From CALUTH01 sp964452495 (GTDB lineage Bacteria; Cyanobacteriota; Vampirovibrionia; Gastranaerophilales; Gastranaerophilaceae), in assembly GCA_964452495.1 (NCBI GenBank), contig CAYVMC010000020.1:1-37236 (forward strand): a DNA stretch of 37,236 nt. Direction: 5' to 3'. This document shows, one piece after another, positions 1 through 7,549 of the stretch (position 1 is the stretch's first letter; each line of letters opens with the position of its first letter). A program made the position numbers and the translations under genes. The notes below the pieces were generated by a model that worked only from the letters and a program-made list of their open reading frames with translations, was not told where the DNA came from and did not search any database.

Positions 1-253
1 AGAAATTACAGAAGAAGTAACAAATGATGACGCAGATGTAACTACTACTACTCTCAAAACAATAACTAATGCAGAAGAATTTGTAGACAACCTTGATACA
101 AATACCGAAGAAGAAACAACAAGCAGCACTGTATCAGAAATTACAGAAGAAGTAACAAATGATGACGCAGATGTAACTACTACTACTCTCGAAACAATAA
201 CTAACGCAGAAAAATTTGTAGACAACCTTGATACAAATACCGAAGAAGAAACA
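1..253 (+). repeat. Two tandem 135-bp coding repeats
   Basis: The sequence beginning at base 1 recurs at base 136 with a period of 135 bp (45 codons) and only a few substitutions (for example 56 versus 191). The second copy diverges after about base 253. The period preserves the reading frame. Because the window starts inside the array, more copies may lie upstream. Confidence 0.93.
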
Positions 254-1063
254 TCTTATTCTTATCAAGGAGCTGTTGATAATGATAAAAAGATAACCTT
301 GTCTGAAACTGTTGAAAATGACCATAACTTGGATACTCAATATCGTCTCCGTCAACTTGAAAGTATGGGATTCAGCGAAGACCAAATAGAATTGTATTTT
401 GAAAAAGTTGAAACTCCACAACAAGGACAGCTGGGCGGTACTTATTATGTATTACGCTCTGACATAAAAGCGCTCTTAAGAAATGATGATGGGATTACTT
501 CCGCAAAAGCAATAACTAATGCAGAAGATTTGAAAGAATATCTTGACTCAAACTCTTCAATAGGTTTTATTCCCGACAATTTAGCAGATGCCATCAGTAC
601 AGGAGATATCCGGACAATAATCAGTGAGTTAGCTGCAATGGATATTTCTTACGATTTAGCACAAGAGCCAGGAAAAGCTCAAATCTATGAAGTTATAACA
701 TTTAGCTATGAAGGTACAGAGTATGAAATTCACACTAAAAATACAAACTTAGAAATGAGTACACAATCATTAGATAACAGTACTGCTGGCTACTTGAAAA
801 CAATTGTTAATGCTCTTGAAAGCGGCGGCAAGCAAAAACTAGAATCTCTCGAAAATATGGGTATTGAATACGAGTTCACAGAAAATCCTGATGGCGGATA
901 TACAGTAACTTTCAGTTACGAAGGAGTAGATTACGAAGCAACATATACGCCAGCTGTAGTTTCTGAAGCAGAACCTGAAACCATAGATGCTGAAATCATA
1001 AATTCTTTACAAAGTTTTATTAATAAGAATACAAATGCAGCTTATGATGCTTTTAAACTTTAA
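2..1063 (+). CDS. Repeat-containing acidic protein, 5'-truncated by window edge
   Basis: The frame is open from base 2, so the gene begins upstream of the window and 353 codons plus stop are visible; a TTG at 299 is only an internal codon. The first 84 residues are two near-identical 45-residue units rich in Thr, Glu, Asp and Asn. Each contains TNAE followed by FVDNLD, and a weaker copy (ITNAEDLKEYLD) occurs about 80 residues later. The C-terminal half contains two diverged copies of a domain with the pattern L-x-x-M-x-I-x-Y then TFSYEG and YE, at about nucleotides 630-750 and 845-950. No enzymatic motif and no membrane segment is visible. A Rho-independent terminator follows. The acidic Thr-rich repeats fit a surface or secreted protein, but the function is unknown. 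Confidence 0.85.
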   Translation, partial: EITEEVTNDDADVTTTTLKTITNAEEFVDNLDTNTEEETTSSTVSEITEEVTNDDADVTTTTLETITNAEKFVDNLDTNTEEETSYSYQGAVDNDKKITLSETVENDHNLDTQYRLRQLESMGFSEDQIELYFEKVETPQQGQLGGTYYVLRSDIKALLRNDDGITSAKAITNAEDLKEYLDSNSSIGFIPDNLADAISTGDIRTIISELAAMDISYDLAQEPGKAQIYEVITFSYEGTEYEIHTKNTNLEMSTQSLDNSTAGYLKTIVNALESGGKQKLESLENMGIEYEFTENPDGGYTVTFSYEGVDYEATYTPAVVSEAEPETIDAEIINSLQSFINKNTNAAYDAFKL

Positions 1064-1074
1064 ATATAACCACG

Positions 1075-1113
1075 AAAAAAGAAGGGGTTGATACCAACCC
1101 CTTTCTTTTTTTT
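1075..1113 (+). terminator. Rho-independent terminator of the repeat-protein gene
   Basis: A 9-bp GC-rich stem (AAGGGGTTG at 1082-1090, CAACCCCTT at 1095-1103) with loop ATAC is followed by a T-rich tract to 1113. It lies 12 bp after the stop codon. Confidence 0.9.
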
Positions 1114-1251
1114 ATATTCCTGATAGTTTGATTATTTTAGGATAGTTCCAGCAGCTTGAAACCTCAATATAAAGCCCTTTACAGGCTATAAAATTTAATC
1201 ATACATGATTAAAATACCTACTTAAATAATAAAAATATTTTGTGATAAATT

Positions 1252-1278
1252 AAAAAGCCGGTCAATGACCGGCTTTTT
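1252..1278 (-). terminator. Terminator hairpin downstream of the CAU tRNA
   Basis: A perfect 12-bp inverted repeat (AAAAAGCCGGTC at 1252-1263, GACCGGCTTTTT at 1267-1278) sits just 3' of the minus-strand tRNA. It is A/T-flanked on both sides, so it could work in both directions. Confidence 0.85.
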
Positions 1279-1283
1279 AATTT

Positions 1284-1355
<72 letters not shown>

Positions 1356-1633
1356 GTGACGACTTTTGTTATTTTGTTTTCAATTTGTCCTGGGCTTGCG
1401 TTAGCGCTGACCTCGCTCTGCTCGGTACGCTACCTTCCTCTCCTCGAACGTGACATTTAGTCACCTTCTCGTCGGCAGTATGCCACAGCCCCGTGACGAT
1501 TTTTACTATATTCTACTTTCAAGCGACCTGAGCGTATACGCTTATACTATCTCACCATACCAAGGCTATGTAAAATCATATGCCCGACAAGTAAAGTCTA
1601 CCATTAAAATATTTCATAATCAACCCTTTGTTT
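1356..1633. other. Intergenic stretch 3' of the CpaF-like gene
   Basis: Apart from the tRNA remnant, no convincing gene, RNA or terminator is visible here. The plus-strand open frame beginning at 1450 has no ribosome binding site, runs into the opposite-strand CpaF-like gene and includes the tRNA-derived segment. Confidence 0.6.
1466..1528 (-). pseudogene. Degenerate partial copy of the CAU tRNA 5' end and upstream flank
   Basis: The block GCCACAG-CCCGTGACGA followed by a T-rich stretch ending CCTG, present at the tRNA 5' end (about 1345-1395), recurs imperfectly at about 1483-1528. Read on the minus strand it gives a tRNA-like start GGGGCTGTGGC, with a GTTCGA about 45 nt further on, but no matching acceptor 3' half. 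It is best read as a remnant of a tRNA duplication. Confidence 0.4.
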
Positions 1634-2764
1634 TTATTTGTCGGATAACTGCTCAGAAATCGAAGCTAACTCTTCTAATTCATAATCATCATCTTTTCCG
1701 TCATACATAGGAACATCCAGAAAGGACTCAAAATTGCCAATAACTTTACCATCTTCTACATAATCAGCATCAAACCTGAATAATTCCTCTTGTTCTTCCA
1801 TTACAGATATAATTTTCCTTGTTCCATCACTTAGTTTTTTTAGTACAACCATAACAGAATTCGGAATATCACAAACATCCTCTGCAATATTGTCTGTTGC
1901 AACTATTACACCGGAAATATCAGATTTTATCAATTCCCTTGCAAAATTCAAATTTTGACACCCATCAAGAACAACTCTTTGGGGTAATAAACGCATTAAC
2001 TCCGTAGTTGTTATATCATTTAATCTGCAGCGTACCATATTACTGTGAGGAAATCTTATTTCATCAAAATTGGAACACAAAACAACACGCTGGTCACCTC
2101 TTATTTTAGAGACCAGTGCATTTAAAAGCGTAGTCTTACCACTGTTTGGAACCCCCTTTATTATTATGTTTTTATGCGCACTTATTGCAAGAGATAAGAA
2201 ATCCGCCATTTTATCAATAATAAAATCATTATCTATTAATGACTGAAAATTAGCTATCTGCGGCTTAAATTTCTTGACAACCATAACAGGTACAGACTGA
2301 GCAAACGGTTCCATTATTATATGAAATCTTACTCCCGTGGATGACACTGCATCAATAATTCTCCCATTATCTTCTTTTGTGTAATTACAATTTTTAAGTA
2401 TTTCTTCTACAAATTTATCACCATCTGCTATTGTCAAATTCAAATCACGAGTACCATTTTTCCCTTCAGCAACAACATTAGTAAGAGAATTTACAAATAT
2501 AGTATCAATATCCTCTTCATTATCAAACACATCCGTTATCATCTCAAATGCATTGACGCTTGATACAAGAAAAGTTATAAGTTTTTGCAAATCATAACTG
2601 CTTACACTCAAATTTTCATGATTTCTCAGTTCCATTTCAACAAGCTTACCAATATCTTCTTTTTCCGTATACCCGCATCTGGCAACTTGCATCAGCAAAA
2701 GCGATTTTAATTCTGCCAAATCTGTTTCATACTTATTATTTTTAATTCGTGATCTGATATTCAT
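1634..2764 (-). CDS. Divergent CpaF/TadA-like secretion ATPase (probably non-canonical)
   Basis: This 376-aa protein resembles the VirB11/CpaF ATPases that power Tad pili and type II/IV secretion. The N-terminal half matches the CpaF N-domain layout. A good Walker A, GVPNSGKTT, lies at residues 204-212, followed by an Asp-box-like FDEIRFPH near 233. The normally strict Walker B (IIVGEVRG type) reads VVLDGCQN at about 264-271, and the His box (TIHAN type) reads VATDN at 288-292. The enzyme is therefore either inactive or works differently. Its start lies inside the preceding CpaE-like gene (23-bp overlap), implying coupled translation. No TadB/TadC platform, pilin or secretin is nearby. The family assignment is good; a pilus role is not supported by context. 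Confidence 0.8.
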   Translation of the reverse strand: MNIRSRIKNNKYETDLAELKSLLLMQVARCGYTEKEDIGKLVEMELRNHENLSVSSYDLQKLITFLVSSVNAFEMITDVFDNEEDIDTIFVNSLTNVVAEGKNGTRDLNLTIADGDKFVEEILKNCNYTKEDNGRIIDAVSSTGVRFHIIMEPFAQSVPVMVVKKFKPQIANFQSLIDNDFIIDKMADFLSLAISAHKNIIIKGVPNSGKTTLLNALVSKIRGDQRVVLCSNFDEIRFPHSNMVRCRLNDITTTELMRLLPQRVVLDGCQNLNFARELIKSDISGVIVATDNIAEDVCDIPNSVMVVLKKLSDGTRKIISVMEEQEELFRFDADYVEDGKVIGNFESFLDVPMYDGKDDDYELEELASISEQLSDK

Positions 2765-3917
2765 ACCTTCCTCTTATATTTCGTAAACTGTTTTCCATAA
2801 TGCTATCGGAAATCATTACCGCTAATTCCCTAAAGCTCTCTGCAACATTTGAATTTATATTTTCTTCCTGGACTGATATTCCTTTATTTATTGCAGACAT
2901 TACCGTAAAATAATTATTCGGTATTTTTTTGTATATATTCAGTCCCAGTTCATTTTCTATCTCTTCTGTAGATAACTCATCATTTTCTATATAACGATTA
3001 AGTATTATTTTAATTTTATCTTTCTCAATACCTTTGTCCGAAAGAATATTAATACAATTTTTTGCATTCTTTAACCCACTGTAATTTACCGAGGTAACAT
3101 ATAAAATATAGTCAGCAAGCTTGAGCGTTTTTAATATTTTATCATCAGCAATTGTTGGCAAATCAACAATCACATAAGAAAAAACATTTTGGATTATATT
3201 AAAAAATTTATCTAATTTATTAAAAATAATAGTTGACAATAATTCACCTGTTAAAGGTTCCGAGAGAAGATACAGTTCATTATTTGAATATTTATCAAAC
3301 ATATTAAGCAGCATTTCCGGATTGATATTATCAATATTTTCAAGCAAACTGCTAAAATTAAACGAACTTTTCACATTAAGAAATGATGCAGCTTCTCCCA
3401 TACAAAAATTCATATCTACAAGAGCCGTTTTTTTGCCGGTAATACGTGCCAATTCTAGAGCTAAGTTGACACCAACCGTAGTTTTTCCGCTGCCGCCTTT
3501 ACCTGAAAAAAGTGTTATTATCTTACATTCCGTTTTATTTTCTTCGGTATTTGTATTTAATAGTTTTAAAATTGCGGCATGAAGTTCTGCTTTTAAAACA
3601 GGTTTAGCCAGAAACTCAGTTGCACCGTATCTTAGTGCTTTAATAATAACACAAGCATTCGTATTCATTGAAATTACAATAACAGGAATTTCTGCTTTTG
3701 AGAGCTTTGATGTAACGTCTAACCCGAATTCCTGATTATCAGTTATATCAACAATTACGGCATCTGGTCGTGAAACCGCACACTCTTCACACCCTTTGAC
3801 ATAATCAGAATAACTCTTAACCGCTTTTACACATTCCAGCTCTTTTAAATAGATTTCAGTTAATTCCGCTGACAGGTTATTTTTGTCAAAAATTATTATA
3901 GAAAGCTCTCTTGACAT
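2742..3917 (-). CDS. CpaE/TadZ-like protein: receiver domain plus MinD-type ATPase
   Basis: From the ATG at 3917 the protein has 391 aa; an in-frame ATG at 3935 would add six residues, and neither start has a clear Shine-Dalgarno. The first ~120 residues form a CheY-like receiver fold with VIVDI (putative phosphoacceptor D57) and AKP (K105). A ParA/MinD-type ATPase follows, with the deviant Walker A KGGSGKTT at about 140-147 and a later VIVDLPT segment. This receiver plus MinD arrangement is that of CpaE/TadZ, which positions Tad-type pilus machinery at a cell pole in known systems. It lies about 20-40 bp after nadE and overlaps the CpaF-like gene, so it belongs to the thyX-nadE transcription unit. 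Confidence 0.85.
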   Translation of the reverse strand: MSRELSIIIFDKNNLSAELTEIYLKELECVKAVKSYSDYVKGCEECAVSRPDAVIVDITDNQEFGLDVTSKLSKAEIPVIVISMNTNACVIIKALRYGATEFLAKPVLKAELHAAILKLLNTNTEENKTECKIITLFSGKGGSGKTTVGVNLALELARITGKKTALVDMNFCMGEAASFLNVKSSFNFSSLLENIDNINPEMLLNMFDKYSNNELYLLSEPLTGELLSTIIFNKLDKFFNIIQNVFSYVIVDLPTIADDKILKTLKLADYILYVTSVNYSGLKNAKNCINILSDKGIEKDKIKIILNRYIENDELSTEEIENELGLNIYKKIPNNYFTVMSAINKGISVQEENINSNVAESFRELAVMISDSIMENSLRNIRGRYEYQITN

Positions 3918-3955
3918 AACAACATGATACACCATGCCAGAGTGTTACGCAAGCA

Positions 3956-5998
3956 TTATAACCAGCTTGCAATTATACTTTTAATCTCCTCAGGAGTTTG
4001 TCCTTTGTAGTTAATTCTTGATGATGTTATCGGATGCCTGTAGTCGTTTTTATTGATAGAACGGGCATCAACAATAACAGACGGCGGAAGTATTGACCAC
4101 TTATAAAGTGCTGTTGACATTCTGCGGAAAAACTTATTTAACCATTCTGCTTTCTGCTCTAATGTAATCTTATGTTCTTTTTCATAAAGGAACTCTGTTT
4201 CAAACATTTCTTTATAAGATTCGTGTTTATTTTCAATCCGCCATATTACTTCATCCATAAATTCATACGGCATAAGAGCATCCTCGGCTATCAAAGGTTT
4301 ACCTGTTTTAGGATCAATTGCAAGCTCCGCTCCGGGGCGTTTTAATATTACATTTTCCGGTATTACATTCTTCTTTTCCCTATTTTGGTTCATCCATCTT
4401 GCAAGCGCAAAAAGTTTTGTTTTAGTAACATCTGCGATAGGTGCAAATCCGCCGGACATATCACCATTTACCGTTGCATATCCCATATAAAGCTCGCTTT
4501 TATCAGAGGTTGCAATAGGCAAGCACCCGCCAAATTCATTACTTATACCCCACAAAAGCATTGCACGAGAACGTGCCTGAATATTATCAGGCGTAAACGA
4601 ATGATTGTACCGTCCTTCCCATTTATTTTCCACTACAGAAAAAAGCTCCTGCAAAGAAGTATTAATCGTATCATACATTGTTCTTATCGGGGCATAGGTA
4701 AAATTAATTCCAAGATTTTCCGCTAATACCTGTGCATCATTTTTGCTCTCTTCACTTGTAATCTTTGAGGGCATAGACACTCCGAGTACATTTTCAGGAG
4801 AAAGAGCATCTGCAACTAAAACAGCAGAAACCGAAGAATCTAACCCTCCTGACAATCCTAGAACTGCACGTTTAAATCCGGTTTTGGCAAAATAATCTCT
4901 TATCGCCTGAACAATTGTTTTGTAGGTTCTCTCTAAATCCGGTTCATAATCAAGAGTAAAGACTTTTGGCTCCCTTAAAGTCTTTTCAAGACCTTTTGCC
5001 AGCGGGTAAATCTTACCGAGTCCTTTTATGGGGTTTACAATCAAAAACTGTTCTTCAAAAGATTTTGCACGGGCAAAAAGTTCACCACGGGCATTATATA
5101 CACGGCTCGAACCTTCAAAAGAGTTGTTGTCAATTGCCCCCACCTGATTAACATAAATAAAAGGTGTTTTAACCTCTCTTGATATAAATGAAAGCATATT
5201 GTGCTTTAACTGTTCCTTCTTAGTTCTTGTCGGGGAAGCTGAACAGTTTATAATAATATCCGGAAATTCTCCGGCAAGAACTCTTACCGGATTAACAGGA
5301 TAAAGGTTAGGTACAAAAAACTCATCATTATTCCAGCAATCTTCACAGATTGTTATCCCGTATTTTTTACCATTAATTATATTTAATTTGGGATAATCAA
5401 CAGGTTTCTGGAGATTGCACAGAGTTTCTGCCGGCTGAGCACCGATTACCGGTGACGGCTCAAAATAGCGCATATCATAAAATTCAGCATAGTTTGGAAG
5501 AAGAGTTTTTCTTATTATACTCTCAATCTTTCCATCCCCCATAACAGCAACAGAGTTATAATAGCGTCTGCCTGTATTTATTTTTACTTTCTCAATAAAT
5601 CCTACAATCGCTCTTGTATTACCTGTAATCTTTGCAATTTCTTTTAACCATTTAAGATTTTCTTCCACAACAACAGGATACCTGTCAATAATATCCTCTA
5701 TCGGATACCCTGTAAGAGTGAGTTCCGGAAAAATCACCATATCAAGCCCAATACTTTCAGCGTATTTTATATACTTAACAACTTTATTTGAATTATATTG
5801 AATATCTCCCAGTATCGGATTAATTTGTGCAAGACCAATATTCCCGTAAACATATGCAGCAAGAATGTTCCTTAATTCTTCAACAGCTTCGGGACAATCA
5901 AAATCTTTTTCTTCAATAAGTTCATTTAGAGCATAAACCTGCTCATTTTCGGGTAGTTTTTTGATGCGTTCTATTTCCAGATTTATACCTTTACTCAT
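3956..5998 (-). CDS. nadE: Glutamine-dependent NAD+ synthetase
   Basis: This 680-aa protein catalyses the last step of NAD synthesis, amidating deamido-NAD with ammonia released from glutamine. An N-terminal nitrilase-type glutaminase domain shows the Glu-Lys-Cys triad E92 (FPELTLTGYP), K164 (RKTLLPNYAEF) and C218 (ITICEDCW). The C-terminal synthetase domain has the PP-loop LSGGLDSSVS at about residue 385 and the family's downstream TSDKSE segment. About 52 charged residues precede the point where family members usually start (IGLAQINP), a modest N-terminal extension. The ATG overlaps the thyX stop (TAATG), giving tight translational coupling. Confidence 0.96.
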   Translation of the reverse strand: MSKGINLEIERIKKLPENEQVYALNELIEEKDFDCPEAVEELRNILAAYVYGNIGLAQINPILGDIQYNSNKVVKYIKYAESIGLDMVIFPELTLTGYPIEDIIDRYPVVVEENLKWLKEIAKITGNTRAIVGFIEKVKINTGRRYYNSVAVMGDGKIESIIRKTLLPNYAEFYDMRYFEPSPVIGAQPAETLCNLQKPVDYPKLNIINGKKYGITICEDCWNNDEFFVPNLYPVNPVRVLAGEFPDIIINCSASPTRTKKEQLKHNMLSFISREVKTPFIYVNQVGAIDNNSFEGSSRVYNARGELFARAKSFEEQFLIVNPIKGLGKIYPLAKGLEKTLREPKVFTLDYEPDLERTYKTIVQAIRDYFAKTGFKRAVLGLSGGLDSSVSAVLVADALSPENVLGVSMPSKITSEESKNDAQVLAENLGINFTYAPIRTMYDTINTSLQELFSVVENKWEGRYNHSFTPDNIQARSRAMLLWGISNEFGGCLPIATSDKSELYMGYATVNGDMSGGFAPIADVTKTKLFALARWMNQNREKKNVIPENVILKRPGAELAIDPKTGKPLIAEDALMPYEFMDEVIWRIENKHESYKEMFETEFLYEKEHKITLEQKAEWLNKFFRRMSTALYKWSILPPSVIVDARSINKNDYRHPITSSRINYKGQTPEEIKSIIASWL

Positions 5999-6690
5999 TA
6001 CTGCTTTACCGGCATCCTTCCGCAGGATTTGTCTTCATCACAATATCCCAAACGCTCGCATTTTGGAACGAGGTATTTGTCAAGCCATGGTTCTTCTTTA
6101 ACAAGTTCCTTGCACATCATTCCGACAAGTGTTCTTATTTCATACTGGGCTCTGGTACACAATCTTAAGTTCGCAAGATGGATAAGCTCTCTCAAATTAA
6201 GACTTGCAACCATTGAACTTGCAGCAGCATTAGGGAGAACAAACCTTGCATCCTCCGCAGGAATTCCTGCTTCTACAAATTCACAGTATAACTTGGAAAT
6301 TTCACCCATAAAGTTTTCAAACTTTTCTTTCAGTTCAGAATTACGCTCAATTGTCGGAGGAATTATATAATCAAACTGCCCTTTTTCTTTTACGTATCTC
6401 TGAGATTTTTGGGAAAAAGACATGTGACGGTGTCTTACAAGCTGGTGCGTACATGCTCTTGACACATTTGAGATTGCAAAACTTACCTGTATATGTTCTA
6501 TTGTTGAATAATGACCGGAAGAAATTACTCTCTCTATAAGCTTGAGCATCTTTTCTTCATCATCGACTGAATTATAGATATTAATTGGATAATCCGCACT
6601 GTAACATGTTCTGCATGCTGTATAAACTGTTTTAAGCATATTTTCGGGTTTTGATATTAGATTAACTACAGGCTTATTGTTTCTGTCCAT
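5998..6690 (-). CDS. thyX: Flavin-dependent thymidylate synthase
   Basis: ThyX makes dTMP from dUMP using FAD, methylenetetrahydrofolate and NADPH. The diagnostic RHR-x7-S motif is present (R86-H87-R88 to S96), with HYSTIEH upstream and the ANLRLCTRAQYEIR segment near the C-terminus. I chose the ATG at 6690 (230 aa) because GGGAG lies 5 nt upstream; a TTG at 6702 would add four residues. The gene heads the thyX-nadE-CpaE-like-CpaF-like run and is preceded by an extended -10 promoter candidate. Confidence 0.96.
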   Translation of the reverse strand: MDRNNKPVVNLISKPENMLKTVYTACRTCYSADYPINIYNSVDDEEKMLKLIERVISSGHYSTIEHIQVSFAISNVSRACTHQLVRHRHMSFSQKSQRYVKEKGQFDYIIPPTIERNSELKEKFENFMGEISKLYCEFVEAGIPAEDARFVLPNAAASSMVASLNLRELIHLANLRLCTRAQYEIRTLVGMMCKELVKEEPWLDKYLVPKCERLGYCDEDKSCGRMPVKQ

Positions 6691-6766
6691 ACACACTCCC
6701 AAATCTATATTTTATTATCACGGAGGTTACGAGTAATGTTTTTCTTCTCCCCTCCTCCTTCATAAG

Positions 6767-6775
6767 ATTATAACA
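6767..6775 (-). promoter_or_regulatory. Extended -10 promoter candidate for thyX operon
   Basis: The minus strand reads TGTTATAAT, an extended -10 (TGnTATAAT) about 75 bp upstream of the thyX ATG. No convincing -35 lies at the right spacing, which extended -10 promoters tolerate. Confidence 0.5.
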
Positions 6776-6818
6776 TAAGGCATTTTTTTATACTTTGCTG
6801 TAAAGAAAATTTAAGAAA

Positions 6819-7247
6819 TTAGTAAGCTTTTATAACAAAAACTTTTATACCTTCTTTATTGGCAATCGTTTCCAGACGCTTTAGATAAATAATATCAGTA
6901 AGCTTTGTCAAAATCAAAACGACTCCGGGTTGTCGTTTTGTCATAATTGAATAATAGAGCGATTGTCCGACACTTTCTGCCCACTTTTGCGCAAAGTCAA
7001 ATTCCAATGCATAATCTTTTGTAAGGCAATCCACACGAGTCCGATCCCACAACATAAATTCCCGCCTGCCAAACTCATCAGTACACCAGTTTTGAACATA
7101 AAACGATTCTTTCTGCCCTGACGGCATTTCTACAGTTTCATACTTACTTGCAGGAACAAGGTCAAATCCCCAGTAGGAGTACCCGAACCCGCAGACAAGA
7201 ATTATTACAATAAGATTAAATATCCGTTTAAAATCTTTTCTCCTCAT
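6819..7247 (-). CDS. Small membrane-anchored conserved-looking protein, function unknown
   Basis: The protein has 142 aa. A basic start (MRRKDFKR) followed by hydrophobic residues about 10-24 predicts one N-terminal membrane anchor with the rest outside. The core contains RVDCLTKDYALEFDFAQKW, then GQSLYYSIMTKRQPGVVLIL and a C-terminal segment resembling an alpha/beta fold edge. The D...E-x-D spacing is vaguely reminiscent of PD-(D/E)xK nuclease-like folds, but no complete catalytic signature is visible, so no enzyme is claimed. AAGG lies almost against the ATG, so the start is slightly uncertain. It stands alone between thyX and the ileS terminator. Confidence 0.75.
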   Translation of the reverse strand: MRRKDFKRIFNLIVIILVCGFGYSYWGFDLVPASKYETVEMPSGQKESFYVQNWCTDEFGRREFMLWDRTRVDCLTKDYALEFDFAQKWAESVGQSLYYSIMTKRQPGVVLILTKLTDIIYLKRLETIANKEGIKVFVIKAY

Positions 7248-7491
7248 ACCTTAATAATACTAGCATTTTTTAATTATCAATACAACATTAACCATAGTTC
7301 CAGAGTGCGTTAAAGTGAAAATATAGCAAATAATACAGTGATTTTAATTGGATTTAAGCAGAATATATCTTGCTTAAAAGTGATTATCTCTGCCTCCATC
7401 TACGACTCTAAAAGGAATACAAGAATAGAATAAGTTTTTAAAATCTTTTGATTTAAGTCATTTCTTAGAAAGAAATAACCATAATATACAA
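7248..7491. other. Intergenic region between ileS and the 142-aa gene
   Basis: This AT-rich stretch holds no open frame with a ribosome binding site and no RNA fold that I can recognise. It must contain the promoter of the 142-aa gene, but I cannot single out a good hexamer pair. Confidence 0.5.
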
Positions 7492-7528
7492 ATAAAAAGA
7501 GTGTAAAAACACCTATTTTACACTCTTT
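7492..7528 (-). terminator. Rho-independent terminator of ileS
   Basis: A perfect 13-bp inverted repeat (AAAGAGTGTAAAA at 7496-7508, TTTTACACTCTTT at 7516-7528) with a 7-nt loop lies 21 bp downstream of the ileS stop. On the minus strand it ends in a T-rich tail. Confidence 0.88.
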
Positions 7529-7549
7529 AAAATATTCCTATTTTATTAA

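Noticed and set aside
1..253. CRISPR-like direct repeats
   Set aside because: The units are contiguous, in frame and of 45-codon length, with no spacers; this is a coding tandem repeat.
299..1063. A complete 254-aa gene starting with TTG at 299
   Set aside because: The frame is open to base 2 with repeat-coding sequence upstream, so TTG 299 is internal.
1450..1710. Plus-strand open frame
   Set aside because: It has no ribosome binding site and overlaps the opposite-strand CpaF-like gene and the tRNA remnant.
1634..3917. A Tad pilus gene cluster
   Set aside because: Only CpaE- and CpaF-like genes are present, the ATPase is degenerate, and no TadB/C, secretin, prepilin peptidase or pilin gene occurs in the window.
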